In this document: in pieces, positions 26,775-35,232 of the stretch
Numbering within the stretch: the first letter of the stretch is position 1
Layout of the letters: the number at the start of each line of letters is the position of its first letter
NCBI GenBank assembly: GCA_900095835.1
Contig: LT608321.1
Location: 613,581 to 676,315, forward strand
Source: Ihuprevotella massiliensis
Lineage (GTDB): Bacteria; Bacteroidota; Bacteroidia; Bacteroidales; Bacteroidaceae
Length of the DNA: 62,735 nt
Direction: 5' to 3'
Program-made: the position numbers and the translations under genes
The notes under the pieces: model-generated
Told to the model about the DNA's origin: nothing
Databases searched by the model: none
The model's input: only the letters and a program-made list of their open reading frames with translations

Positions 26775-28910
26775 TTACTTTAGAATTATATGTACATTTA
26801 ATATTTGTTGAATAAGATCCAAAGAATCAAGTTCAGTCTGTTTATATCCATTGCCATAAAGATAAACAACAGTCTGAGTTTCGTTGTTCACTTTCTTAAT
26901 AAGTGGTTTATTCTTAAATCCGAAATATATGAGAAGGAATACTATTTGAGATTCTAGTTTTCTGTGAGGATCAAGTTTTATAATACTTATAGTTTCATTA
27001 TTGCCTAGATGTGAAGCCAATTCTGATATTTTTAATGGAAGATTGTCCCTTCCATCTATGACAATAGCAATTCTTCTTCCTGGTACCCTTGCCACGCATA
27101 TGATACGATCAAGCTCAGAAATAGGTATATTCATCAAATAGAATATATTTGCAATCATCATTTTCGTGATATTTCTGTGGTTCTTGCTATATCCGATTGC
27201 AAGTTGCCTTTCACCACTAGATAGCGAGAGCATGCTACGTCCAACCAAAGATAAGCGTTTGGTAATCTGTTCTTCCTGAACCTCAATATTGCGTTCATAC
27301 CATTTTGTGATTTTCTCTTTTGCTTGGTTTTCAGCTTTGTCTATTCTCTCATTCAGCTTTTTTGAGAGTTTCGCTCTTCTTTCTCGAAGTTTATCTTCTC
27401 GAGAATCGCATAACCAAGTAAAGAATCCAAAGATTGCAGTAACACTTAGTGCTGCCCAACCTAATGGTCCAGAGGAGAGTGCAACTGCAGCAATTGTTAG
27501 ACCTGCAGAACCAATTGCACCAGCCCATTTCATTCCTCTTTTCCAATTGATAAATTGGTAATTACCCAACCCCGTATCAACTTTCCACTTAAGCGAAAAG
27601 TTCATTTCTGTTTTTAATTCAGAGAAGATGTCATTGATTTTTTCTTCAAGTTTGTCTTTGACTGAATTGACACTTTTTTCGATATTGTTGTGAGTATTGA
27701 ATTGAGCACAATGGTTTTTCCAAGCATTGTTAACATCGTCATCTTCTAAATGACGTTCAACAAAACCTGGGATAGAGTTCCTAACCTTATTGTATTCCTG
27801 TGTAACTACTCCTTGTATTCTTTCCTTTTGGTTCTTATTGAAAGATACACACCAGTCATTAAATAAAGACACCTTATCCTGAATGACTCTAAATTGACTA
27901 TAAGCTTCTGCACTGAAAGCAAAAAGTTGATTCATTTGTTGATACAAAGGTGCATCAATTATTGAAAGGTAACACTTTTTACGATGAAGTACTCCATTAG
28001 TATATACCTCATTGATAATTGATTGCTCAACATTTGAGAAACGGCTAACTTTCTCTAATTCTGCGCTTTTTGAGGCATATTCTGGTTGTTGCGAACAAAA
28101 TTTAGCAAGCAAATGTGTAATAAGGAAATCAACATGCTCGTTTGGTAATTGTTCGTGTAAAAAAATATTGAATTGATTTACTAGCTCCTTAATATTCATT
28201 CTTTCCTCAAGTTTTTGAGGATTTGATAGAAGTCGTTTTAAGCGGAAATCATCCACACCTTCTCCAAGACTTTGTTTATAGTTACAAATACAAAGGATTG
28301 GTTTATCCATTTTCTTGAGTTTAACCATCCAGTCTGCTTCTGTTCCTTCTGGCTGTCCTGCTGTTATCATGAAAAGGATCAAGTCTGCATAAACAGCCGC
28401 TTCTTCTGCCTTCGCATCATCTTCTTGTCCTCCATAAGCGTCTATTCCTGGAATATCTGTTACACTCATCCCTTTCCACTCATAGCTACGAACGTCTCGA
28501 GTTGTTCTTTGCCCCCCTTTGCCCATGTGTGAACCATCTCCATGGGTAAGAATTTCCATAAGAGTACTTTTCCCAGCTTTTGTTTTACCAAACAAAGTTA
28601 TATTAAACTTATCAGACATCTTTCGCTTGATATTCAAGTTGCTTTGAGTGTCATGATATGAGTTTTCAAATTCAGTTTGAACAGTCTGAAGCTGAGTTCG
28701 TATATTATTGATTAGTGACGCGTCATTAATATGAAATCTTTTCATTCCATCAATACAGTCTCTAATAATCTCTGTGGCTTGGGAAATAGAATCGTGAAGT
28801 TCGTCCAAATATATCAAAGCCTCAGTATATCCTTGTTTGTTAGCGGCTTGGCAAGCTTTCAGAGCGGCTTCCAAACTATTTGGTTCTACTTTCTTGAATA
28901 AATTAAACAT
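26775..28910 (-). CDS. Dynamin-like GTPase, LeoBC-like (Eleos-type defence candidate)
   Basis: A 711-residue predicted membrane-remodelling GTPase. An N-terminal helical region (1-100) precedes the G domain: G1 GKTKAGKS (108-115), G2 Thr136-Thr137, G3 DIPG (152-155). The G4 position reads NYKQS, a degenerate NKxD. A hydrophobic hairpin at about 460-503 (MKWAGAIGSAGLTIAAVALS and a second segment) is flanked by long charged helices, as in bacterial dynamin-like proteins. The C-terminal about 120 residues form a separate alpha/beta domain of unknown role. It is first of a two-gene operon with the split LeoA-like GTPase. Its DNA is visibly more A+T rich than rpsA or pgk, and MITE copy 1 ends 52 nt upstream of its start. 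Confidence 0.72.
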   Translation of the reverse strand: MFNLFKKVEPNSLEAALKACQAANKQGYTEALIYLDELHDSISQATEIIRDCIDGMKRFHINDASLINNIRTQLQTVQTEFENSYHDTQSNLNIKRKMSDKFNITLFGKTKAGKSTLMEILTHGDGSHMGKGGQRTTRDVRSYEWKGMSVTDIPGIDAYGGQEDDAKAEEAAVYADLILFMITAGQPEGTEADWMVKLKKMDKPILCICNYKQSLGEGVDDFRLKRLLSNPQKLEERMNIKELVNQFNIFLHEQLPNEHVDFLITHLLAKFCSQQPEYASKSAELEKVSRFSNVEQSIINEVYTNGVLHRKKCYLSIIDAPLYQQMNQLFAFSAEAYSQFRVIQDKVSLFNDWCVSFNKNQKERIQGVVTQEYNKVRNSIPGFVERHLEDDDVNNAWKNHCAQFNTHNNIEKSVNSVKDKLEEKINDIFSELKTEMNFSLKWKVDTGLGNYQFINWKRGMKWAGAIGSAGLTIAAVALSSGPLGWAALSVTAIFGFFTWLCDSREDKLRERRAKLSKKLNERIDKAENQAKEKITKWYERNIEVQEEQITKRLSLVGRSMLSLSSGERQLAIGYSKNHRNITKMMIANIFYLMNIPISELDRIICVARVPGRRIAIVIDGRDNLPLKISELASHLGNNETISIIKLDPHRKLESQIVFLLIYFGFKNKPLIKKVNNETQTVVYLYGNGYKQTELDSLDLIQQILNVHIILK

Positions 28911-28962
28911 GTGCGTTTTGTGTATTTTGTATTTTTGTAAAACATGAACTGCTAATTAGTTC

Positions 28963-29418
28963 CCTTAATTCCGCAGCATAAATTCTTGTAAGAACTCCAA
29001 GTGCCTGAGAAACATAGTTCTCAAAACCCTTGGATATGTCAGAAATTCCCCTATCTCGGTGCTGTAAACATAACAAGTAAGCAAAAAAACTGACATGGCA
29101 AAGGTAGCAATTAAAAACGAGAATTTCACTTCTTTCAGTGGAATTTATTACATTATGGACATTTTCTCAAAGTTGGGTTGTGAAAAACTCATCGAATCTG
29201 TATTGGGTAAACGTGGAAGTAGCGGCAAGGCATTCAATCATGGAAGCATTTTCGGCTCTATCTTCTTCAGGTACCTTCCCCATTCGTTTGGGTGGAGGAT
29301 TTCATGCATAGACAAGACCCAGGAAGCCCCCAAAAACCTCAAAACAACACGAAGAGCCTCAAAAAGACATCTCAACACATAAAATCGCCTCACAAGGAAA
29401 AACGCTGCGGAATTGAGG
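28963..29418 (+). mobile_element. IS1380-derived MITE, copy 1
   Basis: About 456 bp with terminal inverted repeats CCTTAATTCCGCAGC (28963-28977) and GCTGCGGAATTGAGG (29404-29418). It contains the first about 60 codons of an IS1380-family transposase (from 29095: MAKVAIKNENFTSFSGIYYI, then MDIFSKLGCEKLIESVLGKR), then jumps to the right end. The second copy at 31123-31563 shares this deleted structure, so it looks like a non-autonomous family rather than two independent decays. No target duplication is visible. Confidence 0.8.
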
Positions 29419-29427
29419 TTTTAAACA

Positions 29428-29464
29428 AATAGGTGCTTAATTGGACTTCAATTAAGCACCTATT
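29428..29464 (-). terminator. Minus-strand terminator of the secreted-protein gene
   Basis: A perfect 16-bp stem, AATAGGTGCTTAATTG (29428-29443) with its complement at 29449-29464, loop of five. The minus-strand tail TTTGTTTAAAA is T-rich. It lies about 115 nt past the stop at 29579 and next to the MITE right end. Confidence 0.7.
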
Positions 29465-29578
29465 GGAGGTTAAGTAAGGCTTAGTTGCGATGCAAGTAAG
29501 CACCTGTAAGGATTGGAATAAGGAAAAAACAGGACATTATGCCCCTCCCTTTTAGGAGGAGGAGGGGAAGTCCTCCTT

Positions 29579-31060
29579 TTAATTTTCAGTATAATCTGCG
29601 ATGAGCTGCTGGAGTCCTTCTTTTGTGCGGGTGTCATACTTGGCAGCATCCATGCTCGGCTTATTCAGATATTCCGTAGTCAGCTTAATTCTTTTCTTCT
29701 CGCTTCGTGTACCTAATAATGCTTTGTCGCCAAGATAGATAGCTTCCTTTCTGTCCTTCAGCTTCAGATAAAGTTCATTTTTATCTAATGGATGTTCCAG
29801 GATGTAATTGTCCTTTCCGTCGGTAAAGAGTACCTCGAAGAACTGTGGGTGGCGTGTTCCGATATTAAGAGAACCATTGCCGCCGGCGTTTCTTAACACA
29901 CCGTCTTTTGAACCCTTTGCACCGATATAGGTTTTGCCACCTGCATAGACGGTTACGTTGTCTGCAGCCTTGAACTTCTGTTCGGTCTTGCCGTTCGCAC
30001 CGTTGTGCGTCAGTGTTACGGTTGATCCCATTGCCGGTGCGTCAAGGTCGAGGATTCCACTGGTTCCTTTACCCATCTTCTTTTCAATAGATTCATATAC
30101 GATAGTGATGTTGCCTTCATGTGTTGTGCCGTCAGCAAGTACCACCTTGCCGGGCACATTATAGATGTTCACGGAAGCATCTCTGACCTCTTTCACCAAC
30201 TGTCGTTCCTCTTCGGCAGCCTGTTGCTCATCTGCTTTTGCCTTGTTTGCCAGTCGCAGCTTGATATTCTCCGTCATATCTCCCAGTGCATAGCCGTTTG
30301 CAAGCAGTTTTGATACCATACGGCGCAACATCTCGTCCTCGGAGAGTTTGGATGCAGTATTGTATTGCAGGAAGGGAAGTTTTCTATTATCACAGGTTGT
30401 TATGTTGCTGAAATTCTCGCTCCTGGTCCAAGATTCGAGCTTAATCTCCGCTACTTGGTTGCCCACACGGTCCTTGACATAATAGTCTCTTTTGCCTAAT
30501 GAATGTTCATTGACAAAAACCTTTCCCACCATCTCTTTGTTGATGATAATGTCACCATTGTTGTTGATGGAGAAGGGATGCTGTGCGGTAAACTCCTCAT
30601 CGGTTTTCTCCATATTTTTGACTATGGTATAGAGGCTGTCCCATTTTGCAGAGAAAGGACGCGAGCCCTGCTTGAAGAGGTCGTCAATGGTGGATGTCTT
30701 GATACCGTCCACTGCGATGATCTGGGGTTTGCTGTCTAACAGTTTGTAGACAAGGTACTTCGTGGTGGACAGTACAATCCTGTCTTTCGGGTTTTGCAGT
30801 TCAAAGACTGCGCCCTCAGGTGATGTGAACTGGAGCCAGTCTTCTGGTGTGATGATGCCTTGTTTTGTCTTGTTCGTAATGAAGAATGTGAACACCTTTT
30901 TCCCATCTGGCGTAGAAAGGTCGCAGACTCTTTTCGCTTCTTTTACAAGTGCTACTGGTGTTCCGCCAAGTAATACCTCCCCTTTCTTTATTTTCAGGTC
31001 TTGGGCATGTGCGGAAAGCAACATGAAGCTGGCGATGAAGCCTAATACTGTTTTTCTCAT
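29579..31060 (-). CDS. Secreted protein of unknown function
   Basis: A 493-residue protein with a classic type I signal peptide (MRKTVLGFIASFMLLSAHAQ). The start at 31060 is preferred over an in-frame ATG at 31123, which lies on the MITE end. The mature part looks like a beta-rich N-terminal half, a charged helical stretch (about 255-285) and a C-terminal half with repeated strand-turn segments (GKVVLADGTTHEGNITI and later GGKTYIGAKGSKDGVL). No catalytic motif, lipobox or sorting domain was recognised. It is flanked by two copies of the same MITE in direct orientation. Confidence 0.75.
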   Translation of the reverse strand: MRKTVLGFIASFMLLSAHAQDLKIKKGEVLLGGTPVALVKEAKRVCDLSTPDGKKVFTFFITNKTKQGIITPEDWLQFTSPEGAVFELQNPKDRIVLSTTKYLVYKLLDSKPQIIAVDGIKTSTIDDLFKQGSRPFSAKWDSLYTIVKNMEKTDEEFTAQHPFSINNNGDIIINKEMVGKVFVNEHSLGKRDYYVKDRVGNQVAEIKLESWTRSENFSNITTCDNRKLPFLQYNTASKLSEDEMLRRMVSKLLANGYALGDMTENIKLRLANKAKADEQQAAEEERQLVKEVRDASVNIYNVPGKVVLADGTTHEGNITIVYESIEKKMGKGTSGILDLDAPAMGSTVTLTHNGANGKTEQKFKAADNVTVYAGGKTYIGAKGSKDGVLRNAGGNGSLNIGTRHPQFFEVLFTDGKDNYILEHPLDKNELYLKLKDRKEAIYLGDKALLGTRSEKKRIKLTTEYLNKPSMDAAKYDTRTKEGLQQLIADYTEN

Positions 31061-31098
31061 CTTACTTATTTGAGTTTTAGATTGATATGAATTGGCTG

Positions 31099-31129
31099 CA
31101 AAGGTAGTGATTTTACATATCACCTCAAT
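31099..31129 (-). promoter_or_regulatory. Promoter of the secreted-protein gene; -33 box within the MITE terminal repeat
   Basis: The plus-strand CAAAGGTA (31099-31106) reads TACCTTTG on the minus strand, a perfect -7 box. Nineteen bases upstream, CAAT (31126-31129) reads ATTG, three of four bases of the TTTG -33 box. That tetramer lies inside the left terminal repeat of MITE copy 2 (starting 31123). Confidence 0.55.
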
Positions 31130-31563
31130 TCCGCAGCATAAGTTCTTGTGAGAACTCCAAGTGCCTGAGAAACATAGTTCTCAAAACTCTTGGAACTGTC
31201 AGAAATTTCACCTATCTCGGTGCTGTAAACATAACAAGTAAGCAAAAAACTGACATTGCAAAGGTAGCAATTAAAAACGAAAATTTCACTTCTTTCAGTG
31301 GAATTTATTACATTATGGGCATTTTCTCAAAGTTGGGCTTTGACAAACTTACCAAATCTGTATTGGGTAAACGTAGAAGTAGTGGCAAAGCATTCTGTCA
31401 GCTCTCTCTTCTTCAGTTACCTTTCCCTTTGGTTTGGGTGGGCGATTTTAGGCTTAGAAAAGACCCAAGAAACCCCGAAGCATCTCATATCAACATATAG
31501 AACCCAAAAAGGCATCTCAACATATAAAATTTTCTCACAAGAAAAAATACTGCGAAATTAAGG
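31123..31563 (+). mobile_element. IS1380-derived MITE, copy 2
   Basis: About 441 bp. Left terminal repeat CCTCAATTCCGCAGC (31123-31137), decayed right repeat ACTGCGAAATTAAGG (31549-31563). It has the same order as copy 1: imperfect hairpin (CCAAG...TGAGAA / TTCTCA...CTTGG), transposase start with GIYYI and SVLGKR segments, the same jump to the right end. The right end abuts direct repeat A2 (31565) almost base to base. Confidence 0.8.
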
Positions 31564-31564
31564 A

Positions 31565-31845
31565 ACCGTTTGCCTTTGGTATAGTTGACCAAGACGAGAA
31601 CCAACGAGAAATAAGATGCCAATAAGAATATGAAAGAGCTCAGGAAGTTATCTGCTCCATTATGCTCTGCACTATAACGCTCTAATGACCAATTTAGGAT
31701 AAAGACAAAGTGCTGCATTATTTTCGAGCTTCAGCTTTGTTCACGTACTTCAGTACGCTCACTTCAGCCTCAATGCCTTACATTTTATCCCTATATAAAA
31801 GCCCCTAAGGAGCTGCTGTAAAAACGAGTATTGCAACACCTCCGC
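31565..31845 (+). repeat. 281-bp direct repeat, copy A2
   Basis: Second copy of the repeat at 23621-23901, same length and orientation. Together they bracket about 7.7 kb holding the IS4 remnant, the dynamin-like operon, both MITEs and the secreted-protein gene. The hairpin CGTACTTCAGTACG is unchanged. A third, short and degenerate piece lies at about 35231-35262. Confidence 0.8.
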
Positions 31846-31862
31846 AAAAACGTACGAGCTAT

Positions 31863-31955
31863 TGAAGAAAATCTCCCACGTTTTTGGAAAAACGTGGGAG
31901 ATTTTTCCAAAAACGTCGGAGTTTTTTCAGCATACGTCGCACGATTTTTCCAGCC
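31863..31955 (-). repeat. 21-nt degenerate tandem repeats with an 18-bp hairpin, locus 1
   Basis: On the minus strand three to four units fit GAAAAAnnCTCCnACGTTTT. Two inverted units form a stem of AAAATCTCCCACGTTTTT (31868-31885) with its complement (31888-31905) followed by T, so this could also act as a terminator. The same unit family recurs at 55503-55590. On the minus strand it reads as heptapeptides (EKTPTFL EKSPTFF), but no credible gene is present. Confidence 0.6.
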
Positions 31956-32120
31956 CTTACTAGATGATGCAATGATGAGACTCACGAAATTAGTACTTTT
32001 CATTAAGCATCACTATCACACAAGGTAACTCTAAAGCTAAGCTCACCAAAAAACGCTCTCGAAAATCAAGGAGGAAAAAAAGACGGAGTTCTTCGCATAT
32101 CGTGGAAGCAAAGAAAGAGC

Positions 32121-32427
32121 TCCCTCGCGCGCGCATACGCGCGCACCTACAGCAATTTTCAACTTTTTGCTTTCACAACCTTCACAAAATTCTCTGTAGG
32201 ACAATCATATTCAGATGATTACAGCCCTATTAGGAACGAAGTTCGTCAAACGAACAGAAAACATCGTTAAAAGGTGCTCACCAATGCTCAAAAGTTAGGA
32301 AACTCTTCCATCCATGAACCTGATACGAAACATGGTATCTTAACGGAAAAATCCACCCTTCTGTGAAGGTTGTGAAAGCAAAAAATCAAAAATCCCAGGG
32401 AAGGCGCGCATGACGCGCACGCGTGAG
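32121..32427. repeat. Long inverted-repeat element with CG-alternating ends, locus 1
   Basis: Left arm: a CGCGCGCATACGCGCGC tract (about 32126-32143), then CAATTTTCAA, then a 24-nt core at 32163-32186 (CTTTTTGCTTTCACAACC and on). Right arm: the complement of the core at 32362-32384, 23 of 24 bases, then a tract GCGCGCATGACGCGCACGCG ending about 32423. The interior of about 175 bp has no ORF of note and does not resemble the interior of locus 2 (55006-55396). The type of element is unknown. Confidence 0.7.
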
Positions 32428-32965
32428 AAAACTCACTACTCATTTGCATTTCATCAAGACATGAGCAGGCTAGTTTAGAATCTCGCCTTATCTGGCAATC
32501 GCCTAACCACAAATCAGAAAAATAATACTCTAAAAACTCTCTGGCAGCGACACAAAACTTAAAAGATTCAGCAATAGTTTCTGCTTAAAACATCTTTTAA
32601 GGTTGAACAGCCCTGTTTTTGACTTTTACTCACACAGGTAGATTCGAAGGCGGCGTGGCTCAAACACAACGCCTTCCCCAAAATTCTCTTTCATTTTACC
32701 TCAACATATACCGATTTTACCCAGAAAATCGCCCTAAAACTAAGAAAATGCTATCTAGAGATTGAAATTTTCAAGGAAAAAGTTGGTCAATTCAGAGCTT
32801 CTTTGTAATTTTCGGTCGAAAACAGAGCCATCCCCCTCCATTACCATGAAATTTGGGGTTGGTTCGCTCCTTATTTGACCTCCGATTTTCACAATCGGGC
32901 AATCTTTACCCACCACGATGTGCCTTTCCTCAAGTCTGTGCACACCGCCTAAATCTTTACCTCGT
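32428..32965. other. Non-coding stretch upstream of EF-G2
   Basis: No gene is seen. A hairpin GAAGGCG (32646-32652) / CGCCTTC (32670-32676) is present but lacks a T-run. No convincing -7 box was found; the nearest fit, TAATTTTC in the 32805-32815 area, is imperfect. Confidence 0.4.
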
Positions 32966-35119
32966 ATGAAAGTTTATAACTCTCACGACATCAAAAACAT
33001 TGCCCTACTTGGCAACGACCGTTCTGGTAAAACCACGCTCACAGAATGCATGCTCTATCATGCTGGTGCTCTCCCACGCCGCGGTCGTATTACCCAGAAA
33101 AATACCGTTTCCGACTACTTCCCAGTCGAACAAGAATATGGATACTCCGTTTTTGCTACTGCTTTCCACGTAGAATGGAATGAGAAGAAGCTCAATATCA
33201 TCGACTGCCCAGGTTCTGACGACTTTGTGGGCGCAGCGATGACCGCTCTCAATGTGACCGACACAGCTATCCTCCTCATCAATGGTGCTTTCGGTCCTGA
33301 AGTAGGTACACAAAACCACTTCCGCTACACCGAAAAACTCAACAAGCCCGTCATTTTCCTCGTCAATCAACTTGACCACGAGAATTGCGACTACGACGCT
33401 ATCCTTGACGATTTGCAAACCATCTACGGTGAGAAGGCTGTTCCTGTGCAATATCCTTTGGCAACTGGGGCTGGATTCAATAGTCTCATCGACGTGATTT
33501 TGATGAAAAAACTCACATGGAAGGAAGAAGGCGGTGCTCCCGTCATTGAAGACATTCCTGCTGAAGAAATGGAACGCGCTACAATGCTCCACAAGGCTTT
33601 GGTGGAAGCAGCAGCAGAAAATGACGAACAACTCATGGAGAAGTTCTTTGAAACAGAGCAACTCACCGAAGACGAAATGCGCGAAGGCATCCGCAAAGGT
33701 ATGGTGACTCGCAGCATCTTCCCAGTGTTCTGTGTTTGCGCAGCCAAAGACATGGGTGTGGGTCGCTTGATGGAATTCTTGGGCAACGTGGTGCCTTACG
33801 TTAATGAAATGCCCGTGGTGTACAACTCTCGCGGTGAGGCTGTGCCTCCAGTGGAAGACGCACCTACCAGCATCTATTTCTTCAAGACTGGCGTTGAACC
33901 TCACATTGGCGAAGTGCAATACTTCAAGGTGATGAGCGGTGTGGTGAAAGAAGGTGACGATTTGCAAAATGCCGACCGCGGTTCTAAGGAACGTATGGCA
34001 CAACTCTTCGTTTGCTCTGGCGCTAACCGCGAAAAGGTGAGTCAACTCTCTGCGGGTGACATCGGTTGCACGGTGAAACTCAAGGACGTGCGCACCGGCA
34101 ACACGCTCAACGGCAAGGGCAGCGAACATCGTTTCAACTTCATCAAGTATCCTAATCCTAAATTCACTCGTGCCATCCGTGCGGTAAATGAAGCCGAAAC
34201 GGAAAAGATGATGGCTGCGCTCACTCGTTTGCGCCAGGAAGACCCCACTTGGGTGGTGGAACAAAGCAAGGAGTTGCGTCAAGTGCTCGTGCACGGTCAA
34301 GGTGAATTCCATCTGCGCACACTCAAATGGTGCTTGGAAAACATCGACAAGATTCAAATCGAGTTTTACCAACAACGTATCCCCTATCGCGAAACCATCA
34401 CGAAGGCTGCGCGCGCAGACTATCGTCATAAGAAACAATCGGGCGGTGCAGGACAGTTTGGTGAAGTGCACCTCATCGTAGAACCCTACTTTGAAGGTAT
34501 GCCTGATCCTACCAGCTTCACTTTCAATGGTCAAGAAATTCGCATCACTCCTCGTGGCAAAGAAGAGATTTCTCTCGAATGGGGCGGCAAACTCGTCTTC
34601 ATCAACAGTGTTGTGGGCGGTGCCATCGATGCTCGCTTCATGCCTGCTATCCTCAAGGGTGTGATGAGCCGCATGGAACAAGGTCCACTCACTGGCTCTT
34701 ATGCTCGCGACGTGCGCGTCATCGTTTATGATGGTAAGATGCACCCCGTAGACAGCAACGAAATTTCGTTCATGCTTGCTGGTCGTCACGCCTTTGCCGA
34801 AGCCTTCCGCAATGCAGGACCTAAGATTCTCGAACCCATCTATGATGTGGAAGTGTTCGTTCCCTCCGACAAGATGGGCGATGTGATGAGCGACTTGCAA
34901 GGTCGTCGCGGTATGATCGTGGGCATGAGTTCCGAAAATGGCTACGAGAAGTTGCAAGCCAAAGTGCCTCTCAAGGAAATGAGCAACTACTCCACTGCCC
35001 TCTCTAGCCTCACCGGTGGACGCGCTTCCTTCATCATGAAGTTTGCTAGCTACGAACTTGTTTCGGCCGACATCCAGCAGGCACTTATCGCTGAGCATGC
35101 TCAAAAGGAAGAAGAATAG
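32966..35119 (+). CDS. Elongation factor G paralogue, EF-G2 type with altered GTPase site
   Basis: A 717-residue translation-factor paralogue with the five-domain EF-G layout. The start at 32966 (MKVYNSHDIKNIALLGNDRSGKTTL) is used; the upstream in-frame ATG at 32918 adds unrelated residues. G1 is GNDRSGKT (16-23). The switch II motif reads DCPGSDDF: Ser84 replaces the catalytic His of DTPGHVDF. Switch I reads GYSV (59-62) where EF-G has GITI, and G4 is NQLD (134-137). These changes match the Bacteroides EF-G2 reported to work without GTP hydrolysis and to matter during carbon starvation. The canonical fusA must lie elsewhere. Confidence 0.9.
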   Translation: MKVYNSHDIKNIALLGNDRSGKTTLTECMLYHAGALPRRGRITQKNTVSDYFPVEQEYGYSVFATAFHVEWNEKKLNIIDCPGSDDFVGAAMTALNVTDTAILLINGAFGPEVGTQNHFRYTEKLNKPVIFLVNQLDHENCDYDAILDDLQTIYGEKAVPVQYPLATGAGFNSLIDVILMKKLTWKEEGGAPVIEDIPAEEMERATMLHKALVEAAAENDEQLMEKFFETEQLTEDEMREGIRKGMVTRSIFPVFCVCAAKDMGVGRLMEFLGNVVPYVNEMPVVYNSRGEAVPPVEDAPTSIYFFKTGVEPHIGEVQYFKVMSGVVKEGDDLQNADRGSKERMAQLFVCSGANREKVSQLSAGDIGCTVKLKDVRTGNTLNGKGSEHRFNFIKYPNPKFTRAIRAVNEAETEKMMAALTRLRQEDPTWVVEQSKELRQVLVHGQGEFHLRTLKWCLENIDKIQIEFYQQRIPYRETITKAARADYRHKKQSGGAGQFGEVHLIVEPYFEGMPDPTSFTFNGQEIRITPRGKEEISLEWGGKLVFINSVVGGAIDARFMPAILKGVMSRMEQGPLTGSYARDVRVIVYDGKMHPVDSNEISFMLAGRHAFAEAFRNAGPKILEPIYDVEVFVPSDKMGDVMSDLQGRRGMIVGMSSENGYEKLQAKVPLKEMSNYSTALSSLTGGRASFIMKFASYELVSADIQQALIAEHAQKEEE

Positions 35120-35186
35120 GCTTTGCCACTTCCACCTCGACGCAAGCAACTACAATGTTTTGACGACATAGACCTCTCTATACAGA

Positions 35187-35232
35187 CATCCCCCTCAGCA
35201 CCGAAAGGTGTTGAGGGGGATGAATTTTGTAC
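35187..35232 (+). terminator. Terminator of the EF-G2 gene
   Basis: A 16-bp stem (CATCCCCCTCAGCACC, 35187-35202, with complement 35207-35222, one G-T pair) capped by a GAAA tetraloop, followed by AATTTTG. Confidence 0.85.

Noticed and set aside
28959-29422. Target-site duplication around MITE copy 1
   Set aside because: The four bases outside the ends are GTTC and TTTT; copy 2 has ATCA and AACC. No duplication, so boundaries rest on the terminal repeats.
33005-35149. A 714-codon minus-strand frame antisense to EF-G2
   Set aside because: Its sequence is rich in His, Cys and Phe with no recognisable fold. It exists because the strongly biased codon use of the EF-G2 gene leaves one antisense frame free of stops.
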